A DNA stretch of 64,000 nucleotides from Solidesulfovibrio carbinolicus (GTDB lineage: Bacteria > Desulfobacterota > Desulfovibrionia > Desulfovibrionales > Desulfovibrionaceae): positions 1,798,001 to 1,862,000 of the forward strand of contig NZ_CP026538.1 in NCBI RefSeq assembly GCF_004135975.1, given 5' to 3'. Within the stretch, counting starts at the first letter, position 1; each line of letters begins with the position of its first letter. The notes under the pieces were generated by a model. The model had not been told where the DNA came from and did no database searches. It saw nothing but the letters and a program-made list of their open reading frames with translations. This document shows positions 43,055 through 51,860 of this stretch, piece after piece. The translations under genes were made by a program, and so were the position numbers.

Positions 43055-44998
43055 TTATGCCCCGTGTTTGCGGCGCAGGCCGCGCTGGTCGTCAGTCGCC
43101 GTGGAGCGCGAGTCGGGTTTGCCTCTGCGGCCGTCCGGGTGACCGCGCCCGGCGTCCCCCTTGCCCGGGCGCGGCGGCGGCGCGTCGCGGCGGGAAGAAG
43201 CGGGTGCGCCCGGGGCGCGGCGTCCGGGCCGCCGGTCGGGCTGGCCCTTGTCCTGGCCGGCCAGGCGCTTTTCGCGCTCGCCGCCCAATACGGCGTGCTG
43301 GCGCAGGCGCTCGGCGTCGGCGTCGGCCACAAAAAGCGGCTGGCCGGACAGGTCCGTGCCGGCGAAATACATGGCCGCCGCCGCCGTGCCGGGCAGGGGG
43401 ATGAAGCACTGCACCTGACTCGGCCGCCAGCCCTTGCCGGCGAACCACTCGGCCATGCGCCGCATGTCCTCCAGGGTGCAGCCCGGAAAAGCGCTCATGA
43501 GGTAGGGGACCACGTATTGCTCCTTGCCGGCCCGGCCGGATTCCCGCTCGAAGACCTTCAGGAACCGCTCGAACACGGCAAAGGGCGGCTTGCGCATGAG
43601 CCTTAGCACCCGGTCGTTTTGGTGCTCCGGGGCCACTTTGGCCTGGCCGCCGGTAAAACGCCGCACCATGCGCCCAAGAGCCGCCTCGTCGGCCAGGGCC
43701 AGATCCATGCGCCAGCCGCTGGCCACCCGCACATGGCGTACGCCCGGAACCTCGGCCACCGCCTCCAACAGATCGACGAACGCGCCCTGGTCCACGGAAA
43801 AATGTTTGCAGATGGTCGGCGTCAGGCAGCTTGGCCGCTGGCAGGAAGACATGTCGCCCTGGCAGCGCCCGCCCCACATGTTGGCCGAGGGGCCGCCCAC
43901 GTCGCTCACCGAGCCGTCGAAGCCCGGCGTCTCGGCGAGCCGCGCCGCTTCGGCCAGCACCGAACCGGCGCTGCGCGAGCGTATGGCCCGGCCCTGGTGC
44001 AGGGCCAGGGTGCAAAAGGAGCAGCCGCCGGCGCAGCCCCGGTGGATGTTGAGGCTGCCCCGGATCATGTCCGCCGCCGGGATGGGCAGCGCGTAGGCCG
44101 GATGCGGCCGGCGCGAGTAGGGCAGGGCGTAGAGGGCGTCCAGGGTTTTGCCGGAAAGACCCGGCCCGGGCGGGGTGAGCACGGTCAGCCGGTCACCGCT
44201 ACGCTGCACGGCGAGCTGCTTGTTCTGGTGGACGTGGCGCTCCAGGGTCAACGTGGCCTCGATGAGCCGCTTGGGGGCGGCGGCGATGGCCTCATGGGCC
44301 GGCAAGGTCAGGACGTCGGCCTGCGGGAACCGCTGGGGCAGTTCGTCGGGCTTGAGGGAAAAGGCCGCGCCGGGAAGTTCGGTGAGGACATCGGCCAGTA
44401 AGCCCCCTTCGTCCTCCAGCCGGTCCAGTCCCTCGGCCAGGGCCAGGATGCCGGTCTCGGCCATGCCGTAGAGCACCACGCTGGCCTTGGCGTCGTAAAG
44501 GACCGAGCGGCGCAGGGCGTTTGACCAGAAATCGTAGTGGGACACGCGCCGCAGCGAGGCCTCGATGCCGCCCAGGGCCACGGGCAGGCCCGGAAAGGCC
44601 CGGCGCACGAGGTTGGCGTAGACGATGGCCGCCCGGTTGGGGCGCGCGCCGGCCTTGCCGCCCGGGGTGTAGGCGTCGTCGGAGCGTTTTTTGCGAAAGG
44701 CGGTGTAGTGGGCCAGCATGGAGTCCAGCGACCCGGCCGTGACGCCGGCGAATAGGCGCGGCCGGCCCATGGCGGCAACGTCCGCCGCGTCGCCTTCCCA
44801 GCGCGGCTGGGCCACAAGGCCGGTCTTGTAGCCGTGGGCCACAAGCCACCGGCCAAGCAGCGGCGCGCCAAAGGACGGATGGTCCACGTAGGCATCGCCG
44901 GTGACGAGCAGGACATCCAGGCTGTCCCAGCCGAGGGCGTCCATCTCGGCCCGGGTCATGGGCAAAAAGTCGGGTTGCGTCAGGGGCGTGCGTGCCAT
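43055..44998 (-). CDS. YgiQ-family radical SAM protein
   Basis: A 647-residue protein. N-terminal domain about 1-280 (SLDVLLVTGDAYVDHPSFG), then a radical SAM core with the cluster motif C-x3-C-x2-C at Cys322, Cys326 and Cys329 (NIHRGCAGGCSFC), and the family's second half with GKEQYVVPYLMSAFPGCT. The last 80 residues are very basic and low-complexity. Function of YgiQ proteins is not established. The ATG at 44998 was chosen by the family start (PLTQPDFLPMTRAEMDALGWD). Confidence 0.9.
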   Translation of the reverse strand: MARTPLTQPDFLPMTRAEMDALGWDSLDVLLVTGDAYVDHPSFGAPLLGRWLVAHGYKTGLVAQPRWEGDAADVAAMGRPRLFAGVTAGSLDSMLAHYTAFRKKRSDDAYTPGGKAGARPNRAAIVYANLVRRAFPGLPVALGGIEASLRRVSHYDFWSNALRRSVLYDAKASVVLYGMAETGILALAEGLDRLEDEGGLLADVLTELPGAAFSLKPDELPQRFPQADVLTLPAHEAIAAAPKRLIEATLTLERHVHQNKQLAVQRSGDRLTVLTPPGPGLSGKTLDALYALPYSRRPHPAYALPIPAADMIRGSLNIHRGCAGGCSFCTLALHQGRAIRSRSAGSVLAEAARLAETPGFDGSVSDVGGPSANMWGGRCQGDMSSCQRPSCLTPTICKHFSVDQGAFVDLLEAVAEVPGVRHVRVASGWRMDLALADEAALGRMVRRFTGGQAKVAPEHQNDRVLRLMRKPPFAVFERFLKVFERESGRAGKEQYVVPYLMSAFPGCTLEDMRRMAEWFAGKGWRPSQVQCFIPLPGTAAAAMYFAGTDLSGQPLFVADADAERLRQHAVLGGEREKRLAGQDKGQPDRRPGRRAPGAPASSRRDAPPPRPGKGDAGRGHPDGRRGKPDSRSTATDDQRGLRRKHGA

Positions 44999-45177
44999 GA
45001 TGGCAGTATGGCCGCTTGGGGGCGACAGGTAAAGCGCGGTTTCGCGGCCGGCCGGGAGGCCCCGGGATTCCCGGGAAGCCTTCCCGAACATTCGGGAGAT
45101 CGGCCCATGGACACCCGCCCGGCCGTCCTGTGTATTACGGCGGTTTTATTCCACTCTACGATCCGCCAGGAGAGACC

Positions 45178-46812
45178 ATGCGCAACCTGTCCAAGACCAA
45201 CGACGTCCTCGGCACGACCAATCGCGGCAATGTCGCCCCGTCCGGGCTGTGCACCCTGTGCCGCGCCGACTGCGCCGGCAAATGCGAAACATGGCTGTCG
45301 AGCCTCAAGGGCCGGGCCATGCTCTATCCCCGGGATTTCGGGATCGTCACCGCCGGCAGCGGCAACACCGAACACGTGGGCGTGAGCTACGACGCCCTGC
45401 GCATCCAGGGCTACAACTACGGTGCCCACGCCGTGGCCGCCGGGCGCACCACCAATCCCGACGACTGCCTGTTCACCAACGTGAACCTGGAAACGGCCTT
45501 TGGCAAAGGCCTCAAGGCGCGCTTGCCGCTCATGACCGGGGCGCTGGGGTCGACCTTTATCGCGGCCAAGTACTGGGACAGCTTCGCCATCGGCTGCGCC
45601 CTGGCCGGTCTGCCCATCGTCATCGGCGAAAACGTGGTCGGCGTGGACCGGGCGGCCGTCATCGAGAACGGCAAGATCACCGCCGCCCCGGAACTCGACC
45701 GGCGCATCGACGGCTATCTGCGCTACTTCGACGGCTACGGCGCGGTCATCGTGCAGCTCAACGTCGAGGACGCCCGCAACGGCGTGGCCGAGTACGTGGC
45801 CGACAAGTACGGCGACAAGGTGGTGGTGGAGCTCAAATGGGGCCAGGGGGCCAAGAACATCGGCGGCGAGATCGAGGTCAAAAGCCTCGACTACGCCCTG
45901 TTCCTCAAAAAGCGCGGCTACCTCGTGGACCCGGACCCGCAGGACCCGGCCGTGGTCGAAGCCTTCCAAAACGGCGCGGTCAAGGGCTTCGCCCGCCATT
46001 CGCGCCTGGGCTACACCGACCTTGCCGGCAACGACGCCGTGCGCGAGGCCTTTGCCGCCAACGTCGCCTATCTGCGCTCGCTTGGGTTCCGCAACATCTC
46101 GCTCAAGACCGGGGCCTACGGCATGGAAGCCTTGGCCCTCTCCCTGCGCTGCGCCACCGACGCCGGGCTTGATCTGCTCACCATCGACGGCGCCGGCGGC
46201 GGCACGGGCATGAGCCCCTGGAACATGATGGAGACCTGGGGCGTGCCCTCCATCCTGCTCCACGCCAAGGCGGCCGAGTACGCCGCACTTCTCGCCTCGC
46301 GCGGACAGCGCGTGGTCGATCTGTCCTTTGCCGGGGGCCTGGCCCGGGAGGACCACATCTTCAAGGCCCTGGCCCTGGGCGCGCCCTATGTGAAGCTCGT
46401 GTGCATGGGCCGCGCAGTGATGATCCCGGGCTTTTTGGGCTCCAACATCGAAGGGGCCCTTAATCCCGCGCGCCGAGAGGCGGTCAGCGGCAATTGGGAC
46501 AGCCTGCCCAAGACCGTCACGGACATCGGCCGCACGCCCGAGGAACTCTTCGCGGCCTACTCCACGGTGAAGGAAAAAGTCGGCGCGGACGAGATGGCGA
46601 ACATCCCTTACGGGGCGGTGGCCATCTGCACCCTGGCCGACAAGCTCGGCGCGGGCTTGCAGCAGCTCTTGGCCGGCGCGCGCAAGTTCGCGGTCACCTC
46701 CATCGACCGTCGCGACATCGCCTCGGCCAACCGCGAAACCGAGCGGGAGACCGGCGTGCCGTTTATCACGGATGTACAGGACGAGGTGGCGCGGGGGGTG
46801 TTGTTGGGGTAG
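45178..46812 (+). CDS. FMN-binding glutamate-synthase-family protein
   Basis: A 544-residue homologue of the central/FMN domain of glutamate synthase (TIDGAGGGTGMSPWNMMETWGVPS, DLSFAGGLAREDHIFKALALGAPYVKL). An N-terminal cysteine group, Cys25, Cys28, Cys32 and Cys36 (CTLCRADCAGKC), may hold an extra Fe-S cluster. There is no amidotransferase domain, so it would need ammonia or a separate glutaminase subunit. The ATG at 45178 has AGGAGAG upstream. It is monocistronic and ended by a terminator at the border of the AT-rich island. Confidence 0.85.
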   Translation: MRNLSKTNDVLGTTNRGNVAPSGLCTLCRADCAGKCETWLSSLKGRAMLYPRDFGIVTAGSGNTEHVGVSYDALRIQGYNYGAHAVAAGRTTNPDDCLFTNVNLETAFGKGLKARLPLMTGALGSTFIAAKYWDSFAIGCALAGLPIVIGENVVGVDRAAVIENGKITAAPELDRRIDGYLRYFDGYGAVIVQLNVEDARNGVAEYVADKYGDKVVVELKWGQGAKNIGGEIEVKSLDYALFLKKRGYLVDPDPQDPAVVEAFQNGAVKGFARHSRLGYTDLAGNDAVREAFAANVAYLRSLGFRNISLKTGAYGMEALALSLRCATDAGLDLLTIDGAGGGTGMSPWNMMETWGVPSILLHAKAAEYAALLASRGQRVVDLSFAGGLAREDHIFKALALGAPYVKLVCMGRAVMIPGFLGSNIEGALNPARREAVSGNWDSLPKTVTDIGRTPEELFAAYSTVKEKVGADEMANIPYGAVAICTLADKLGAGLQQLLAGARKFAVTSIDRRDIASANRETERETGVPFITDVQDEVARGVLLG

Positions 46813-46856
46813 GGTGGAGAGTTCGCCGCTGGTTGTTGCGGCGAAGTCTTGCTGGG

Positions 46857-46899
46857 AAGTCCTGGTCGGGGGGAGCCTCCGGTCAGGACTTTTCTTTTT
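46857..46899 (+). terminator. Terminator of the glutamate-synthase-like gene
   Basis: AAGTCCTG / CAGGACTT with an internal GC-rich region, followed by TTTCTTTTT. A second 8-bp hairpin (TTCGCCGC / GCGGCGAA, 46822-46845) lies just before it. Confidence 0.8.
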
Positions 46900-46953
46900 G
46901 GCGGGTAGACCACTTCAGACACCAGAAAAGTAATTGCTTGAATAATATAGATT

Positions 46954-46982
46954 TTGACATTTGATGGTGGTTTTCGTATGCT
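46954..46982 (+). promoter_or_regulatory. Near-consensus sigma-70 promoter facing the inverted-repeat cassette
   Basis: TTGACA (46954-46959), exactly 17 bp, TATGCT (46977-46982). It points rightward, 140 bp before the left inverted repeat and outside the repeat-bounded segment. The transcript would begin near 46990 and enter the gene at 47151. Confidence 0.65.
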
Positions 46983-47089
46983 TAACCGGATTGACCGTCG
47001 GCGTGCTGCCCTCTGATGTGTATCAGTTAGCAATTTTTGCGTTTAGCAAGGCTATGCACTGGCCCTGAATTGATTAAAGCCTTAGTCGC

Positions 47090-47106
47090 GGGGAGGTGAT
47101 CTCCCC
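47090..47106 (+). promoter_or_regulatory. Hairpin containing an anti-16S sequence in the leader of the cassette
   Basis: GGGGAG-GTGAT-CTCCCC. The segment GGAGGTGATC is perfectly complementary to the 3' end of 16S rRNA, yet no sizeable reading frame begins at the right distance. It may be a ribosome-standby or regulatory structure. Confidence 0.4.
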
Positions 47107-47124
47107 TGAAAGTGTACATCTAAC

Positions 47125-47144
47125 CAATCGATAATTGAGAATTA
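47125..47144 (+). repeat. Left copy of the 20-bp inverted repeat (putative recombination site)
   Basis: CAATCGATAATTGAGAATTA, identical and inverted relative to 48695-48714. With flanking bases, this copy forms AATCGATAA-TTGAGAA-TTATCTATT, i.e. two near-perfect inverted arms around a 7-bp centre, the layout of a tyrosine-recombinase core site. It ends 6 bp before the ATG of the next gene. Confidence 0.85.
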
Positions 47145-47150
47145 TCTATT

Positions 47151-47933
47151 ATGAAAATTGCAGAAGGAAGAATGGGAAAATGGCTTGGCATTTTGTCGGG
47201 CCCAATTCTTAGTCTTATTGCATTTGTCGTGTCGTATTATTTAGATCCTTTAAATTTTGGAGGTCAAAAAGAACTTGCAGCGATACCTGCGCTGCTGTTT
47301 TCTATTATAGTCTTACTAATAGGGCAAGGGATAAACACTGATCTTGAAATTCGAAAGGCATCAATGTACTCTGGACAGGCCTGTGAAGCTGTAAAAGACT
47401 ATCTGCATGTTATAAAAATTGGATCACCAGAGAAAGCTCTTCAATATATTATTGGAAGAATGCCGTCACTTCGAGAAGTTGACAATACATCATTCAATAT
47501 AGAAGGAGAGCAAGAAAGGGCCTCAGAAAAATACTATGACACTGATACATATAACGATTCATGCAAGCAAATAGCATACTACTCTTCAAAAAAATTAATA
47601 TGGAAAGACATTGGCGATAGTTGGGCAATAGATAGATTTCGAGAGATTGAAACTGCATCTAGACGACTTGCCAAAGGGAATGCGTGTCATTATAAGTACA
47701 AGCTTATCGGGCATAAAGATCCGCAAATGAATTTCATTATTCTCGAGTACGCTGACGATACTCGCGAGGTGTTGTTTAACTGGGATTTTCGAGGGATAGG
47801 GAAAGACCCCATCGTACTCTTGTCGAGAGACCATCAAGTGATAGAGATGTTTGCAATACATTATGCACAGCTATGGAAAAGGGCGAGTTTCGATCACGAC
47901 AGTGTAGCCACTAAATCGACTTCAACAAAGTAA
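47151..47933 (+). CDS. Membrane protein of unknown function in the AT-rich cassette
   Basis: A 260-residue protein with two transmembrane segments (about 11-33 and 42-62) and a cytoplasmic domain of about 195 residues. The C-terminal part (EVLFNWDFRGIGKDPIVLLSRDHQVIEMFAIHYAQLWKRAS) looks like a ligand- or effector-type domain, but I do not recognise the family. AT-rich codons differ strongly from the flanking genome, indicating transfer. It starts directly after the left repeat with only a weak GAGA site. Its 3' end overlaps that of the convergent methyltransferase by 40 bp. Confidence 0.75.
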   Translation: MKIAEGRMGKWLGILSGPILSLIAFVVSYYLDPLNFGGQKELAAIPALLFSIIVLLIGQGINTDLEIRKASMYSGQACEAVKDYLHVIKIGSPEKALQYIIGRMPSLREVDNTSFNIEGEQERASEKYYDTDTYNDSCKQIAYYSSKKLIWKDIGDSWAIDRFREIETASRRLAKGNACHYKYKLIGHKDPQMNFIILEYADDTREVLFNWDFRGIGKDPIVLLSRDHQVIEMFAIHYAQLWKRASFDHDSVATKSTSTK

Positions 47934-48691
47934 GATTGTTCTGGATTTGGTGTCGCTACATATTTTTCTTGCCATTTAATAAGTAAATTCCTTGCGGTTT
48001 CACTTAAGAACTGCGCATTCCAATTGATTGTCTCGTCGAGATAATGCTTAAAACTGTTTGTATATGGAGATCTCTTCTCGAACACATCGAATTCAATGTC
48101 TTTTTGTGTAAAATCGGATGCAGATATTGCTTGAATAGTTCTGTCAATGTCATAGTGTCGAAACATATTGCTGTCTGAAAGAGCTGTGAATAATGACATT
48201 TCTATCTCGAAGCGCTCTTTATTGTCCATTGGGCCGAATCGCATAGTTCCTTCATCATATTGGCGTATCACGACACAACCGTTTTTATTAAGCTTTTTGT
48301 GCAGGCTATTTAAAAAGTTAAGACTGTCATTAACATATGAAAACATATTAAATACGAGGAACATGTCGGCGCAGGGGATGTTGCTACTTGATTCAATATC
48401 AGATTGAATGAATTCGTGACTCCTTTTCCAGTTTTGAGAGATTTCTTTTGCCTTAGAAATTGCAGCGGTATCACCGTCAATCCCAATAAAATGACAGTTT
48501 GCTGAAGCGATTTTATCTAAAATGTTGAGCCATAGACCTGTTCCACAGCCTAAGTCGACGATACATGCTGGTGAGCTTTGAAGAATTTTTTTTGCAAAGT
48601 GCATTCGTTCATTTATTTTTGCATTGTGATGAATTTGAAGCCATTCAGACGAACTTAGCGGGCGGCCCGATTTGTTGATCCATGATGTCAT
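47894..48691 (-). CDS. Class I SAM-dependent methyltransferase in the AT-rich cassette
   Basis: A 265-residue Rossmann-fold methyltransferase. Motif I VDLGCGTG is at 45-52, the acidic residue of motif II is in FIGIDGD, and FNMFSYVNDSLNFL is the post-III helix. Substrate not deducible; no DNA-methyltransferase (N/D)PPY motif is seen. AT-rich codon use as for the cassette partner. Its ATG is 4 bp after the right repeat and 13 bp after the recombinase stop, so readthrough from the recombinase would express it. Confidence 0.85.
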   Translation of the reverse strand: MTSWINKSGRPLSSSEWLQIHHNAKINERMHFAKKILQSSPACIVDLGCGTGLWLNILDKIASANCHFIGIDGDTAAISKAKEISQNWKRSHEFIQSDIESSSNIPCADMFLVFNMFSYVNDSLNFLNSLHKKLNKNGCVVIRQYDEGTMRFGPMDNKERFEIEMSLFTALSDSNMFRHYDIDRTIQAISASDFTQKDIEFDVFEKRSPYTNSFKHYLDETINWNAQFLSETARNLLIKWQEKYVATPNPEQSYFVEVDLVATLS

Positions 48692-48694
48692 TGG

Positions 48695-48714
48695 TAATTC
48701 TCAATTATCGATTG
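48695..48714 (-). repeat. Right copy of the 20-bp inverted repeat (putative recombination site)
   Basis: Reading leftward it is CAATCGATAATTGAGAATTA, identical to 47125-47144. It contains the recombinase codons for Asn-Arg and the TAA stop (48707-48705), so one recombination site coincides with the 3' end of the recombinase gene. Confidence 0.85.
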
Positions 48715-49649
48715 TTCTCCTCGGCATTGAGTTGGAGGCGGGGGTGGCGTTCCGTTAAGGCTTCCCTTTGGGCCGAGAGGCTGACATGGGTGTATATCTC
48801 CGTGACGGCCAAGGAGCTGTGTCCCAAAAGTTTTTGAATATTTCGGATGTCCACTCCATTTTCAAGCAGCAATGTGGCTATGGTGTGTCTGAACATATGT
48901 GGTGTCGCATGTTCTGGTATGCAAGATAGAGTGTTGTATTTTTTTATGATATGGCGTACGGATTGGTCGGAGAGCGGGCGTTTGTCTCTATTTAGAAAAA
49001 ATTGGGTGCTTGGATCAAGGTATTCAGTGTATTGGGCCATGTAGGTAGTCAGCGCATTGACTGTTGAGTCGTTGCATAATGGTATTACTCGTTCGCGTTT
49101 TCCTTTTCCAAGTACAAGTATTTGTTGGTTTCTTAAGTCGACGTCGGAAACTTTCAGCTTGCATAGTTCAGAAACCCTGATGCCTGTGGAGAATAGTATT
49201 TCCAGTACGGCAATATCTCTGGTCTTCTCTTTGTAGTTGGCTGTGTCTTGTTTAGCTCTTTCGAGCGAATTGTATGCTGCTTTCAGTAGCTTGTTGACGG
49301 ATGGTAATGATAGAGTTCTCGGTAAATTTACCGCTCTGTCAAGTCTGAGTCTGAGCTTCCTGAATGGCGAGTTTTCGATGTGCTCCTCTTGTTCAAGGAA
49401 AGAAAAAAACGATTTAAGTGTTGCGATCTTTCGTTTTATGCTTCGTGGTTTGTAATTGTCGTCCAGCCACGATAAATAATTGCGTATAACATTCTTGTCT
49501 ATTTCTGTTACGGAGTTCAGCGATGCCACGTACCGTTTCTCTTGGAATTGACTGAGGTCCAACTTGTAAGCCGTCAAAGTAAATGGCGCCAATCCCCTTT
49601 CGAGTCTGCAGTGTAACAGAAAATTATCGATAGCTTTTTGCACGGTCAT
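48705..49649 (-). CDS. Tyrosine recombinase (XerC/D-like integrase)
   Basis: A 314-residue recombinase. SAM-like N-terminal core-binding domain about 1-90, catalytic domain about 108-295 with all catalytic residues: Arg158 (GIRVSEL), Lys182/184 (GKGKRERVIP), His251 and Arg254 (HMFRHTIATLLLENG), His277 (LLGHSS) and nucleophile Tyr286 (EIYTHVS). It is not the housekeeping XerC by codon use, which is AT-rich. The ATG at 49649 has AAGGAAG upstream. It presumably acts on the two inverted repeats flanking the neighbouring gene pair. Confidence 0.93.
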   Translation of the reverse strand: MTVQKAIDNFLLHCRLERGLAPFTLTAYKLDLSQFQEKRYVASLNSVTEIDKNVIRNYLSWLDDNYKPRSIKRKIATLKSFFSFLEQEEHIENSPFRKLRLRLDRAVNLPRTLSLPSVNKLLKAAYNSLERAKQDTANYKEKTRDIAVLEILFSTGIRVSELCKLKVSDVDLRNQQILVLGKGKRERVIPLCNDSTVNALTTYMAQYTEYLDPSTQFFLNRDKRPLSDQSVRHIIKKYNTLSCIPEHATPHMFRHTIATLLLENGVDIRNIQKLLGHSSLAVTEIYTHVSLSAQREALTERHPRLQLNAEENNR

Positions 49650-49801
49650 TGCGACTTCCTTCATGTCGATTCGGACATCTCGCCGATTCTGACACAAATA
49701 GTATGGAAAGTCACAGGGATAGGGGTTTATTCGTGTATTGCATTTGTTTTGTTCGGTAGTCCGGTTCGCCGTTCATTTGTCAGTATTATTATCAGAATTA
49801 A

Positions 49802-49839
49802 TAAAAAGCGGCCCAGGGGTATTCTCACCCCCGGGCCGC
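49802..49839 (-). terminator. Intrinsic terminator of acs
   Basis: On the minus strand, GGCGGCCCGGGGGT / ACCCCTGGGCCGC (one G-T pair) followed by TTTTTAT. It marks the right border of the AT-rich island. Confidence 0.85.
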
Positions 49840-49874
49840 CTTGATTTATTCTTCTATTATTGGTCAGGCGTCGC

Positions 49875-51860
49875 CTATTTTCCAAACAACCGCTTCTTGC
49901 CGTCGATGAGCTCGTTCACCACGCTCGGATCGGCCAGGGTCGAGGTGTCGCCCAAGCTTTCCACTTCGTCCGAGGCGATTTTGCGCAGGATGCGCCGCAT
50001 GATCTTGCCGCTGCGTGTCTTGGGCAGGCCTGGGGCGAACTGGATCACCTCCGGCGCGGCGATGGGGCCGATCTCCTTGCGCACATGGAGCTTGAGGCCC
50101 TTGAGCAGCTCCTCGCTCTCGTCGTAGCCGGCTTTCAGCGTCACGTAGGCGTAGATGCACTGGCCCTTGATGTCGTGGGGCATGCCGACCACGGCCGCTT
50201 CGGCCACGGTCGGGTGCGACACCAGGGCCGATTCGATCTCGGCCGTGCCCATGCGGTGGCCGGAGACGTTAATGACGTCGTCGACCCGGCCCATGATCCA
50301 GAAATAGCCGTCCTCGTCGCGCCTGGCCCCGTCGCCGGACTCGTAGCAGCCCTTGAACGCCGCGAAATACTGCTGCTTGAAGCGGTCCTTGGCCCCCCAG
50401 ATGCCGCGCAGCATCCCGGGCCAGGGCTTGCGGATGACCAGGAATCCGCCCTGGTTGGGGCCGACTTCCTTGTTTTCCATGTCCACGATGGCCGGATCGA
50501 TGCCGGGCAGCGGCAGCGAAGCCGAACCGGGCTTGAGCGGCGTGGCGTAGGGCAGCGGCGAAATCATGAGCCCGCCGGTCTCGGTCTGCCACCAGGTGTC
50601 CACGATGGGCAGCTTCGAGCCGCCAATGTGGTCATGGTACCACATCCAGGCTTCGGGGTTGATGGGTTCGCCAACCGATCCGAGGATGCGCAGCGACGAC
50701 AGGTCGTGCTTCTGGGTCCAGGCCGGGCCGGACTTCATGAGCGAGCGGATGACCGTGGGCGCGGTGTAGAAGACGTTGACCTTGAACTTGGAGCAGATCT
50801 GCCAGAAGCGGTCCGGGGCCGGGTAGGTGGGCACGCTCTCGAACATGAGCGAGGTCGCGCCCAGGGCCAGCGGGCCGTAGACGATGTAGGAATGGCCGGT
50901 GATCCAGCCGATGTCGGCGGTGCACCAGTGGATGTCGTCGTCTTTGAGGTCGAAAACGATCTGCGAGGTGTGGGCGGCGTAGGTCAGGTAGCCGCCGGTG
51001 GTGTGGTAGACGCCCTTGGGCTTGCCGGTGGAGCCGGAGGTGTAGAGGATAAACAGCACATCCTCGGCGTCCATGGACTCGGCCGGGCAATCGCCCTCGA
51101 CGTCGTGGTCGGCCATGACGTCGTGCCACCAGACGTCGCGGCCGGGCTGCATCTCCACGTCGTTGCCGGCGTGGCGCAGCACGATGCATTTATCGATGGT
51201 CGGGCATTCCTTGAGGGCTTCGTCGGCGTTGGGCTTGAGCGGGATGGTCTTGCCCGAGCGGATGACGGCGTCGCTGACCACGATGACCTTGGATTCGCAG
51301 TCGTTGACGCGGTCGCGCAGGCTATGGGCCGAAAAGCCGGCGAAAACGATGCTGTGGGGCGCGCCGATGCGGGCGCAGGCCAGCATGGCGATGGCCAGTT
51401 CCGGCACCATGGGCAGGTACAGGCTCACCCGGTCGCCCTTTTTGACGCCCATCTTCTTGAGCACGTTGGCAAACCGGCAGACTTCGTCGTGGAGCATCTG
51501 ATAGGTGTAGGTGCGCACGTCCTCGTCTTTCTCGCCCTGCCAGATGATGGCGGCCTTGTTGCGGCGGCCGTTGGTCAGATGGCGGTCCAGGCAGTTGTAG
51601 GCGGCGTTGAGCTTGCCGCCGGCGAACCATTTGATTTCGGGGGCGTTGAAATCGTATTCGAGGACCTTGTCCCAGGGGGATTCCCAGGTCAGCAGGTCGG
51701 TGGCGCGCTCGGCCCAGTAGCCCTCGGGGTCTTCGATGGAGCGTTTGTAGATGGCGCGGTATTCGTCGAGGCTTTTAATGTAGGCGGTGTCGCGTCCGGC
51801 GGCGGGCGGTTCGAAGGTGCGTCCTTCCTGCTGGAGGCTTTGGATATTGTCGGCGGTCAT
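49875..51860 (-). CDS. acs: Acetyl-CoA synthetase (AMP-forming)
   Basis: A 661-residue enzyme of normal length. Core motifs: YTSGSTGKPKGVYHTTGGY (P-loop of ANL enzymes), WWQTETGG, YESGDGARRDEDGYFWIMGRVDDVINVSGHR, and the acetylatable Lys in LPKTRSGKIMRR. It converts acetate, ATP and CoA to acetyl-CoA, AMP and PPi. The ATG at 51860 has GGGAGGA upstream. Monocistronic. Confidence 0.97.
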   Translation of the reverse strand: MTADNIQSLQQEGRTFEPPAAGRDTAYIKSLDEYRAIYKRSIEDPEGYWAERATDLLTWESPWDKVLEYDFNAPEIKWFAGGKLNAAYNCLDRHLTNGRRNKAAIIWQGEKDEDVRTYTYQMLHDEVCRFANVLKKMGVKKGDRVSLYLPMVPELAIAMLACARIGAPHSIVFAGFSAHSLRDRVNDCESKVIVVSDAVIRSGKTIPLKPNADEALKECPTIDKCIVLRHAGNDVEMQPGRDVWWHDVMADHDVEGDCPAESMDAEDVLFILYTSGSTGKPKGVYHTTGGYLTYAAHTSQIVFDLKDDDIHWCTADIGWITGHSYIVYGPLALGATSLMFESVPTYPAPDRFWQICSKFKVNVFYTAPTVIRSLMKSGPAWTQKHDLSSLRILGSVGEPINPEAWMWYHDHIGGSKLPIVDTWWQTETGGLMISPLPYATPLKPGSASLPLPGIDPAIVDMENKEVGPNQGGFLVIRKPWPGMLRGIWGAKDRFKQQYFAAFKGCYESGDGARRDEDGYFWIMGRVDDVINVSGHRMGTAEIESALVSHPTVAEAAVVGMPHDIKGQCIYAYVTLKAGYDESEELLKGLKLHVRKEIGPIAAPEVIQFAPGLPKTRSGKIMRRILRKIASDEVESLGDTSTLADPSVVNELIDGKKRLFGK

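Larger units (their letters stand above)
46813..47150. other. Gap at the left edge of the AT-rich island
   Basis: Contains two hairpins (46822-46845 and the terminator at 46857), a near-consensus promoter (46954-46982), an SD-like hairpin (47090-47106) and the left inverted repeat. Only a trivial short frame (GTG TAC ATC TAA at 47112) follows the SD-like sequence. Confidence 0.7.
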
